From NCBI GenBank assembly GCA_944384425.1, contig CALWTI010000009.1:1-32827 (forward strand): a stretch of DNA of 32,827 nucleotides, written 5' to 3'. This document shows, piece by piece, positions 26,103 to 31,247 of the stretch. How positions within the stretch are numbered: the first letter of the stretch is position 1; each line of letters opens with the position of its first letter. The position numbers were made by a program, and so were the translations under genes. The notes beneath the pieces were generated by a model that did not search any database, was not told the origin of the DNA, and saw only the letters and a program-made list of their open reading frames with translations. The stretch comes from an uncultured Clostridia bacterium (GTDB lineage Bacteria > Bacillota > Clostridia > Christensenellales > UBA1242).

Positions 26103-26185
26103 GCGGATGTGGCGAAATTGGCAGACGCGCAGGACTTAGGATCCTGTGGGCAACCGTGGGGGTTCAAGTCCCTTCATCCGCACCA
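26103..26185 (+). tRNA. tRNA-Leu (anticodon UAG)
   Basis: Class II tRNA with a long variable arm. The acceptor stem GCGGATG pairs with CATCCGC, the anticodon loop CTTAGGA gives UAG, the T arm contains GGTTCAAGTCC, and the 3' CCA is encoded (26183-26185). It reads the leucine codon CUA and probably others of the CUN box. A terminator-like hairpin follows directly. Its 3' part is duplicated 230 bp downstream. Confidence 0.97.
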
Positions 26186-26190
26186 AAAAA
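26123..26190 (+). repeat. 68-bp direct repeat, copy 1 (3' part of tRNA-Leu)
   Basis: Bases 26123-26190 are identical to 26353-26420, at an offset of exactly 230 bp. The repeat begins in the D arm and runs through the CCA and six A residues. Confidence 0.95.
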
Positions 26191-26217
26191 ACCGAGCCGT
26201 TTGGCGAGGCTTTTTTT
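26186..26217 (+). terminator. Terminator-like hairpin after tRNA-Leu
   Basis: After an A-run, CC-GA-GCC pairs with GGC-GA-GG around a GTTT loop, with a tandem G/A mismatch, followed by seven T residues (26211-26217). Confidence 0.6.
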
Positions 26218-26235
26218 ATGAGTGTGACGAATCTC

Positions 26236-26290
26236 AGCGTCTGCCATGGGGCCCCCGAAAAGTATCTAAAAACTTTTTGGGGAGAGGAGA
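26236..26290. other. Hairpin inside the segment between the tRNA-Leu repeats
   Basis: CCCCGAAAAGT pairs with ACTTTTTGGGG (one wobble) around an 8-nt loop at about 26253-26282. It is preceded by GCGTCTGCCATGGGGCC (26237 on), a motif that recurs near 26969. A second small stem, AATTTGC / GCAAATT, lies at about 26309-26326. The whole 162-bp segment (26191-26352) holds no gene. Confidence 0.6.
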
Positions 26291-26352
26291 AACCAAGCGA
26301 AAAACGAAAATTTGCGACAGCAAATTGAAGTCCAAAGTGAGAGTTTCGACGA

Positions 26353-26420
26353 AGACGCGCAGGACTTAGGATCCTGTGGGCAACCGTGGGGGTTCAAGTC
26401 CCTTCATCCGCACCAAAAAA
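26353..26420 (+). pseudogene. Partial tRNA-Leu copy (3' part only)
   Basis: Exact 68-bp copy of the anticodon, variable and T arms and 3' end of tRNA-Leu, including CCA. The 5' acceptor strand and most of the D arm are missing and replaced by unrelated sequence, so it cannot fold as a tRNA. A structured hairpin repeat begins right behind it (26415). It may be an attachment site left by an integrated element or a product of local duplication. Confidence 0.9.
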
Positions 26421-26544
26421 CGCAAAAAAAGATCCCGATAGCTGTGTTTACTGACGGGCAACTTCCACACAGTCACGTACAGAGTACGCTCGTGCGTGGA
26501 AGTACCCGTCGAGCCTTGCTCTCGGGTCTTTTTTTGTGTTTTTT
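26415..26544 (-). repeat. Hairpin repeat, small type, copy 4, with a 26-bp outer stem
   Basis: Read on the minus strand: outer stem 26544-26518 pairs with 26442-26415 with one bulge and few mismatches. Left motif AAGGCTCG lies at 26517-26510 and right motif CAGTAAACACAG at 26453-26442. The inner stem has CTTCCACGCACGAGCGTAC opposite GTACGTGACTGTGTGGAAG. On the plus strand the T-rich right arm could also end transcription. Confidence 0.85.
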
Positions 26545-26570
26545 ACTATATATAATAAGGAAAGGGCTAC

Positions 26571-26857
26571 GAAATACTTTGTTTACTGCCAAGCCGTGCC
26601 ACACGGTCGTTTTGGAAAACAACTTTTGAACAAACTATTTAATACTAGAAAAGTTTATCATTATTAACAATAGTAAGAAATAAACTTAGATTGATGTTTG
26701 AATAACCTATAAAACAAGTACCGACAAAATGTAGAGCGAAGCGAACATTTTCGTTTGGTCGGTGTAAAGGGGCAAAAACAAACATTATGTAAAACTTTTG
26801 CGAAACATTCGCAAAAGTGTGCCGAGAGTGCAGTTTTTGCCCCAAGCCTCGTCTTTC
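26571..26857 (-). repeat. Hairpin repeat, large type, copy 1
   Basis: Read on the minus strand: basal stem GAAAGAC (26857-26851) with GTATTTC (26577-26571), left motif GAGGCTTG (26850-26843) and right motif CAGTAAACAAA. Between them, instead of one small hairpin, is a larger region: a long stem closed by GGGGCAAAAAC / GTTTTTGCCCC (26843-26768) and a second hairpin closed by ACCGAC / GTCGGT (about 26764-26720) with internal CCAAACGAAAAT and CGCTCTACATTTT. No gene is seen in it. Confidence 0.75.
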
Positions 26858-26890
26858 TTTCTTTTTGGTGTTTTTTTATTTGTGAAAACC

Positions 26891-26924
26891 CGAGCCTTGC
26901 TCTCGGGTCTTTTTTTGTGTTTTT
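26891..26924 (-). repeat. Solitary left-arm fragment of copy 4
   Basis: These 34 bases are identical to 26510-26543, that is the outer left arm and left motif of copy 4. Here CCCGAG can pair with CTCGGG to form a small hairpin before seven T residues, so it may act as a terminator on the plus strand. Confidence 0.8.
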
Positions 26925-26968
26925 GCTTATCAAAATACAATTTTTTGATACTAGGCACACAATGCTTG

Positions 26969-27015
26969 CGTCTGCCACGAGGTCCACGAAAAGTATTTAC
27001 ACGAAAAGTATTTAC
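26969..27015. repeat. Recurring 29-nt motif followed by a 15-bp tandem duplication
   Basis: GCGTCTGCCACGAGGTCC and the following CACGAAAAGTAT (26969-26997) match 26237-26265 with four differences. ACGAAAAGTATTTAC is then repeated directly (26986-27000 and 27001-27015). From here to the tRNA terminator (27016-27160) I see nothing. Confidence 0.7.
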
Positions 27016-27160
27016 AGGAACTTTAGTTAAAGATTAGTCTAGAATTAAAATAAGCTATAATATTAAAAGTATATAAAGAAAAATAAATTTCTTTGCGTCA
27101 ATGTCTTATAACACCAAAATTTGTACTCAAACATGAAAATAGATTTTAATAATAAAGTAT

Positions 27161-27186
27161 AAAAAAACAGAGCAGTTGCCTGCTCT
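27161..27186 (-). terminator. Terminator of the tRNA cluster
   Basis: On the minus strand, AGAGCAG / CTGCTCT with a 4-nt loop is followed by seven T residues after one G. It lies 20 bp beyond tRNA-Lys. Confidence 0.9.
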
Positions 27187-27205
27187 AAATTGTTACATTT
27201 TGTTT

Positions 27206-27281
27206 TGGTGGCTCACTCGGGATTTGAACCCGAGACCCCTTGATTAAAAGTCAAGTGCTCTACCAGCTGAGCTAGTGAACC
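27206..27281 (-). tRNA. tRNA-Lys (anticodon UUU)
   Basis: The acceptor stem GGTTCAC pairs with GTGAGCC, the D arm has AGCTCAGCTGGTAGAGC, the anticodon loop CTTTTAA gives UUU, the T loop is TTCAAAT, and CCA is encoded. Last gene of the three-tRNA unit, 7 bp after tRNA-Gln(UUG). Confidence 0.97.
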
Positions 27282-27288
27282 ATATTTT

Positions 27289-27363
27289 TGGCTGGGGTGG
27301 CAGGATTTGAACCTACGCATGCGAGAGTCAAAGTCTCGTGCCTTACCACTTGGCTACACCCCA
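27289..27363 (-). tRNA. tRNA-Gln (anticodon UUG)
   Basis: The acceptor stem TGGGGTG pairs with CACCCCA, the anticodon loop CTTTGAC gives UUG, the T loop is TTCAAAT, discriminator G, and CCA is encoded. It reads CAA and by wobble CAG. Confidence 0.97.
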
Positions 27364-27450
27364 ACGTCGATGTACATTATATATAACTTGAACAAAAAAG
27401 TAAAGACTTTTTTTGACAAATTTTACATAATTTTATTTTTGCCTTTAAAA

Positions 27451-27525
27451 TGGCTGGGGTAGTAGGATTCGAACCTACGGATGTTGGAGTCAGAGTCCAA
27501 TGCCTTACCGCTTGGCGATACCCCA
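27451..27525 (-). tRNA. tRNA-Gln (anticodon CUG)
   Basis: The acceptor stem TGGGGTA pairs with TACCCCA, the anticodon loop CTCTGAC gives CUG, the T loop is TTCGAAT, discriminator G, and CCA is encoded. It is closely similar to the UUG gene, 87 bp upstream of it in the same unit. A dedicated CUG isoacceptor is unusual in such an AT-rich genome. Confidence 0.96.
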
Positions 27526-27549
27526 CCAAAATTCAAATTCAACCATTTA

Positions 27550-27578
27550 AGATTACCAAAATTCAAAATAATTGTCAA
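27550..27578 (-). promoter_or_regulatory. Promoter of the tRNA-Gln/Gln/Lys unit
   Basis: On the minus strand, TTGACA (27578-27573), a 17-bp spacer and TAATCT (27555-27550), 24 bp before the first tRNA. Confidence 0.8.
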
Positions 27579-27649
27579 CAGTTTAAACTCATTTTTGATT
27601 TTAAAAATTTGTATACCTTTTTGAAGATAACTACAAATGTCCACTATGG

Positions 27650-27700
27650 CAGTAAACAAAGTATCACACTGTTTTTTGGCTGACTGCTAAAAATTTAGAC
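27650..27700 (+). repeat. Right-half fragment of a small-type hairpin repeat
   Basis: CAGTAAACAAAGTATCAC (27650-27667) is identical to the right motif and basal stem of copy 5 (28029-28046), and the next bases GTTTTTTGGCTGACTG resemble its outer right arm. The left half is missing. Confidence 0.8.
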
Positions 27701-27712
27701 TACCTAAAAACA

Positions 27713-27921
27713 AGCAAGACGGGGCTTGGGGCAAAAACTGCACTTCTCGGCACACTTTCGTTAAATATTTTTCGAAAGTTGTGCTTAATGTTTGTTTTTG
27801 CCCTTTCTCACGGCCAAACGAAAATCGCACTTCGCTCTACATTTTGCCGTGACTTAGAGGAAGAAATGCAGTGCATTTCTTTTGTCAAAAAAATAGCATG
27901 GCAGTAAATAAAGTTATTGCT
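27713..27921 (+). repeat. Hairpin repeat, large type, copy 2
   Basis: Basal stem AGCAAGAC (27713-27720) with GTTATTGCT (27913-27921), left motif GGGGCTTG (27721-27728) and right motif CAGTAAATAAAG (27902-27913). The insert matches the large-type copy 1: a stem closed by GGGGCAAAAAC / GTTTTTGCCC and a second hairpin closed by CACGGC / GCCGTG (27809-27851) around the same CCAAACGAAAAT and CGCTCTACATTTT. An extra palindrome, AAGAAATGCAGTGCATTTCTT minus its last base, lies at about 27861-27880. Confidence 0.75.
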
Positions 27922-27928
27922 AAGTGTC

Positions 27929-28077
27929 TATAGACATAACAGACTGGCAAAAAACAAGTGAGACGAGGCTCGCTATGTCAGGCTAGGCAGGAGTTTAGTT
28001 TCCTAAATGACTGTCTAGCCTGGCATAGCAGTAAACAAAGTATCACGCCGTTTTTTGCCAGTCTGATTATGTCTATA
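27929..28077 (+). repeat. Hairpin repeat, small type, copy 5, complete
   Basis: The best preserved copy. The outer stem pairs 27929-27955 with 28050-28077 with a single bulge (ACAGACTGGCAAAAAAC against GTTTTTTGCCAGTCTG). The basal stem GTGAGAC (27958-27964) pairs with GTATCAC (28040-28046). Left motif GAGGCTCG is at 27965-27972, right motif CAGTAAACAAA at 28029-28039. The inner stem CTATGTCAGGCTAG pairs with CTAGCCTGGCATAG; the apex has GCAGGAGT (27987-27994) opposite ATGACTGT (28007-28014). It ends 41 bp before the -35 box of the next operon. Confidence 0.9.
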
Positions 28078-28117
28078 TGTTGGGCTACTGCACCCCCGCT
28101 TTGTCACATCTCGTGTA

Positions 28118-28146
28118 TTGACACTCGTTTGCTTGTATGCTAAAAT
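28118..28146 (+). promoter_or_regulatory. Promoter of the metallophosphoesterase operon
   Basis: TTGACA (28118-28123), a 17-bp spacer and TAAAAT (28141-28146), with the strong SD AGGAGG (28161-28166) just before the first gene. Confidence 0.85.
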
Positions 28147-28170
28147 TAAACTGTAATTAAAGGAGGAAAA

Positions 28171-29310
28171 ATGGCTTTCAAAAAGAATACTAATTTTAGT
28201 CAAGATACGAACAATCCTCGTCTTGCAACAGATAGAACAGAGCTTGATGCAAAAAAAGATTATGTTCTTGAACGTGGTCGTGACAATCGTGATGATGAAA
28301 TTAGATTTATTAAAAAACAAGCGCTAACAGTCAATTCTCATGTGCTACTTGCGGCAGTGACTGACATACACGCTGGGGGTCAAGGGTTTGATGCTGACAG
28401 GTGCAAAATGGCATTAAACGAAGTTTCAAAATGCTTTAATGCACACATTTATATCGGCGGTGACAGTGTTGACAATGCAAACAACAGTCCAAATTGTGCA
28501 ACCAACGCTTTTGGTAACCGTGTCAGACCAAGCGAAGCACCAACAATTGTATATGACCTTTTGAATGATAGAAATGTCAAATCAAAACTTATTGCAATTC
28601 TTGGGGGCAACCATGATGCTGAATACGGCAACAGAAATAAACAAAGTGACACATCATTCTCACACCAAATAGCTGATGCTCTTGGTATTGATTACGTGCC
28701 ATATGGACTTATTTACAGCATTCCACTTCTCACCCCTGACACACATGAAGTAAAGTATCAAAATTACCTATTCATTCATGACGCAGGAAGTTTGGACAAA
28801 GCGCTGAGCCTTGTAAGTGTTGTCAGAGAAGAAACAGGACTACTTCTTGACGGAATAATGATTGAACACTTGCACACAGGACAAGATGCACTTTACACAG
28901 TTCCAATCCCTGTATATGACAAAAACGGCAAGCGTCTTGGTGACAAAAATCATGAAGTTTATGTTGGAATGGGATATTCGTTCCAAAACGGTTCAACAAT
29001 TTATGGTTCACAAAATTTGTTTGGACAAAAGACTAATTTGAGAGTTTATGACATAAGTTGGCAATTAAACCCTTACCACACACACGACAATGCAACAGAA
29101 GAGCCAAAATATAAACCTCTTATAAATGCTTTCAATGCTCTTGACCAAGTCAAAGATGAGCCAAGCATGATACTAAAAATGTATCAGAAAAAATATGCCC
29201 TTTCTTCTGACAAAAGTTATGAAGACAAATGGGCTAAAAAGCCTTTGGAAAAGGTAACGCAAGAGCTTTCAAGAAAAGCAAGCGACCTAAGTGATGGGAG
29301 GGATATGTAA
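28171..29310 (+). CDS. Calcineurin-like metallophosphoesterase
   Basis: Predicted two-metal phosphoesterase of 379 residues; substrate unknown. All ligand motifs are visible in order: D65-x-H67 (VTDIHAGG), Asp98 (YIGGDSVDN), GGNHD at 145-149 with His148, His203 (FIHDAG), and H233-x-H235 (IEHLHTG). The first 55 residues are charged and have no signal peptide, so the enzyme is cytoplasmic. The C-terminal 100 residues are unrecognised. SD AGGAGG lies 4 nt upstream of the ATG. Its stop overlaps the start of the next gene (TAATG), a degenerate paralogue, so the two proteins are made together and may form a heteromer. The sequence alone does not show whether it acts on nucleic acid, nucleotide or protein. 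Confidence 0.87.
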   Translation: MAFKKNTNFSQDTNNPRLATDRTELDAKKDYVLERGRDNRDDEIRFIKKQALTVNSHVLLAAVTDIHAGGQGFDADRCKMALNEVSKCFNAHIYIGGDSVDNANNSPNCATNAFGNRVRPSEAPTIVYDLLNDRNVKSKLIAILGGNHDAEYGNRNKQSDTSFSHQIADALGIDYVPYGLIYSIPLLTPDTHEVKYQNYLFIHDAGSLDKALSLVSVVREETGLLLDGIMIEHLHTGQDALYTVPIPVYDKNGKRLGDKNHEVYVGMGYSFQNGSTIYGSQNLFGQKTNLRVYDISWQLNPYHTHDNATEEPKYKPLINAFNALDQVKDEPSMILKMYQKKYALSSDKSYEDKWAKKPLEKVTQELSRKASDLSDGRDM

Positions 29311-30494
29311 TGCAAGACCTAAATCCTAATAATAATCAACAAAAACAAAATGACATTGTAGACCTATGGTATAAACTCACAGGCGACAAATTCGGAAAAG
29401 TCAATCTTGCCACAAATAGCGAAGTTGAAGATGCAACTCCTGCCGGCACTCGTGAGTACATTCAAGAAGTAAAGAAAAAAGCCATTCCTTTGGTTTGGAA
29501 TGAAGATATAGTTGTCCGCGGAAAAAAGAATTTGCATCTCGTCTTTTTGCATGATTTTAATCTTTATGATATGTCCAACCCACAAAAAGGCGTTGAAGAC
29601 ATGACTTCATTCAAATCAATTCGCTCTGCCCTTTCACAAAAAAGTGGAAATGACAAAACTCTGGTGATTTTCAGTGGTGATGTGATTGGAAAAGAGTTTA
29701 ACATAACAAGTTTGCAAAATGCGTCCATTGAAAACAAGAAAATACTTTTCTGGGGACTTCAAAAGCGTATAGATAAACTCATCGACTATATTGAATATGT
29801 TGCAAAAAATGGTGCTGACGAAATTATTCTTATGAACGGACGTGATGAGCATCAGGCAAAAAGAAAGCTCAATCGTGACATCTTGCAAGATGCCCTACTT
29901 GATGCTTTTAATGATGTGCTTTTAAATTATGCCGTTTCAAAAGTCAATGGTAAAACAAAAAAAGTCAAAATCTCATATGTCCCTGGCGTTAAAAAAGTGT
30001 TTAACATAAAAAGAATTGACGGCGACAAAACATATTACTATGACATCTCAGTTCACACCAATTTGAAGACAACATCAAAGACAATGACTGGCAACAAGCG
30101 TGCAGCACAAAATCAGCATGGAGATTTGGCAGAAGCTGACTACATCTTTGTTCCATCAGAGAACGCAGTTGGAAGTTATTCAAATGTCGTGTTCTCGTCT
30201 GGTCTTGCTAGATACAAAGATTCAACAAAAAGCTATGTTCCAACAGTTTCGACAAAGGGATACAACTCATTCACCCTTGTACTTGGAGATGAAAATCACA
30301 AAGTTGAAATTGCTCGCACAACAAACTTTGTTGATGACAAGACATTTGCGATTGAAAAACGCATAGCAAAAGAGCAAAGAGAGATAGAAATACTCGCAGA
30401 ACTTGCTAAAAAAGCAATTAATGAAAAACTTGCAAATACATACAAAAGTCAGCCTAACTACAAAGACTTATTGGAAAATGAAAAAGGAGAATAA
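29310..30494 (+). CDS. Metallophosphoesterase-like protein with altered metal-binding motifs
   Basis: Probable paralogue of the upstream enzyme, 394 residues. Corresponding segments: LVFLHDFNLYD (about 77-87) where D-x-H has become D-x-N; LVIFSGDVIG (118-127) keeps GD; IILMNGRDEH (172-181) stands where GNHD is expected, with Asn-Gly-Arg-Asp; a later ISVHTNLK could supply a histidine. Several ligands are replaced, so activity may be lost or changed, and a regulatory or structural role beside the upstream enzyme is plausible. It starts at the TAATG overlap, an arrangement for coupled translation. There is no signal peptide. The C-terminus is a charged helix (EKRIAKEQREIEILAELAKK). The zinc-ribbon gene follows after 3 bp. 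Confidence 0.7.
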   Translation: MQDLNPNNNQQKQNDIVDLWYKLTGDKFGKVNLATNSEVEDATPAGTREYIQEVKKKAIPLVWNEDIVVRGKKNLHLVFLHDFNLYDMSNPQKGVEDMTSFKSIRSALSQKSGNDKTLVIFSGDVIGKEFNITSLQNASIENKKILFWGLQKRIDKLIDYIEYVAKNGADEIILMNGRDEHQAKRKLNRDILQDALLDAFNDVLLNYAVSKVNGKTKKVKISYVPGVKKVFNIKRIDGDKTYYYDISVHTNLKTTSKTMTGNKRAAQNQHGDLAEADYIFVPSENAVGSYSNVVFSSGLARYKDSTKSYVPTVSTKGYNSFTLVLGDENHKVEIARTTNFVDDKTFAIEKRIAKEQREIEILAELAKKAINEKLANTYKSQPNYKDLLENEKGE

Positions 30495-30497
30495 AAA

Positions 30498-30710
30498 ATG
30501 GATAAATGCCCTTTTTGTAACCTTGAAGTTGAAGATGAATTTAATTTTTGCCCATACTGCTCTGAGCCACTAACAGAAAAAGGCAAAGAAGTTGAGCACA
30601 GCAAAGAGAAAAAAGCTCAATTAAAATTAGTGACTGCTTTGGCTAGAACAATAAGTGACGAAGCAACACTTAAAATACTTGGACAAATAACAGATAAATT
30701 ATCTAAATAA
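30498..30710 (+). CDS. Zinc-ribbon protein
   Basis: Protein of 70 residues. The N-terminal zinc ribbon has C4-x2-C7 and C18-x2-C21 (MDKCPFCNLE ... FCPYCSEPL), a typical zinc_ribbon_2 unit. The rest is a charged linker and a C-terminal helix (LKLVTALARTISDEATLKIL) that could contact a partner. It begins 3 bp after the metallophosphoesterase-like gene with SD AAAAGGAGAA, so it is the third gene of that operon and may be an accessory subunit. It ends at an intrinsic terminator. Confidence 0.82.
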   Translation: MDKCPFCNLEVEDEFNFCPYCSEPLTEKGKEVEHSKEKKAQLKLVTALARTISDEATLKILGQITDKLSK

Positions 30711-30719
30711 CATAAATAG

Positions 30720-30748
30720 CACGGCAAAATATAAAAGCCGTGTTTTTT
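30720..30748 (+). terminator. Terminator of the metallophosphoesterase operon
   Basis: Stem CACGGC / GCCGTG with an 11-nt A-rich loop, followed by six T residues (30743-30748). Confidence 0.8.
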
Positions 30749-30758
30749 AATAAATGTT

Positions 30759-30786
30759 TTGAAAATATTATAAATATTGTTATCAT
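30759..30786 (+). promoter_or_regulatory. Promoter of the small membrane protein gene
   Basis: TTGAAA (30759-30764), a 16-bp spacer and TATCAT (30781-30786), 23 bp before the ATG; GTGAGG serves as SD. Confidence 0.6.
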
Positions 30787-30809
30787 AATAAAAAAGTGAG
30801 GTTTTTGCC

Positions 30810-31214
30810 ATGGATGATATAATACAAAACGACAGTGACAAAGATTGCGTCAAACAAGATATAAATCAAGATGCAAACACACCCAAAATGTCTAAAAAAG
30901 AAAAATCAAGCATGGTTTTATGGATAATTGGTATTATTACCACAGTTATGTGCTTGATATTGACTGCTTTTTGGGCAGATATTGTCATTAAGCACCTTTT
31001 GGCAGACCAAGACGAAAGACTTGGCACAACCATTGGACTAATTGCGTTTATTGCATATTTTGGTATGCCTAGTTTAATTATCGGGAGTTTGTCTGTGATA
31101 TTAAATACAGTCTCATTGATACTTGGAAAAAAACAAAGAATTTGGAAAATAATCATATTGGTTGTTTCAATTTTAATTCTTGTAACTAGCATAATATTTT
31201 TCATACTAATATAA
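30810..31214 (+). CDS. Small membrane protein with three membrane segments
   Basis: Protein of 134 residues, function unknown. A charged N-terminal tail of about 32 residues is followed by hydrophobic segments at about 35-57, 72-100 (interrupted by a GMPSL turn) and 112-134, the last ending the protein. There is no lipobox or known domain. The N-terminal tail is acidic and then basic (KMSKKEKSS) before the first helix. GTGAGG lies upstream of the ATG. It is monocistronic, convergent with the permease gene and separated from it by a shared terminator. Confidence 0.75.
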   Translation: MDDIIQNDSDKDCVKQDINQDANTPKMSKKEKSSMVLWIIGIITTVMCLILTAFWADIVIKHLLADQDERLGTTIGLIAFIAYFGMPSLIIGSLSVILNTVSLILGKKQRIWKIIILVVSILILVTSIIFFILI

Positions 31215-31220
31215 ACAGAA

Positions 31221-31247
31221 AAAAACAGACCATAAAAGTCTGTTTTT
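31221..31247. terminator. Bidirectional terminator between the membrane protein and permease genes
   Basis: Perfect 10-bp stem AAAAACAGAC / GTCTGTTTTT with a 7-nt loop and T-runs on both strands. Confidence 0.92.

Noticed and set aside
26353..26420. Second functional tRNA-Leu
   Set aside because: The 5' acceptor strand and D arm are missing, so no cloverleaf can form.
26505..26544. Simple intrinsic terminator at 26511-26537
   Set aside because: The T-rich arm pairs over 26 bp with 26415-26442, so it is better explained as the outer stem of a hairpin repeat; a terminator role is possible but secondary.
26094..26629. Coding frames over tRNA-Leu and its copy
   Set aside because: They translate the tRNA itself and its duplicate and carry no protein features.
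27423..27683. Coding frames overlapping tRNA-Gln (CUG)
   Set aside because: The residues come from the tRNA sequence; the tRNA fold is unambiguous.
17499..28077. Insertion sequence with its own transposase
   Set aside because: No transposase, integrase, recombinase or reverse transcriptase frame is present on either strand near any repeat copy.
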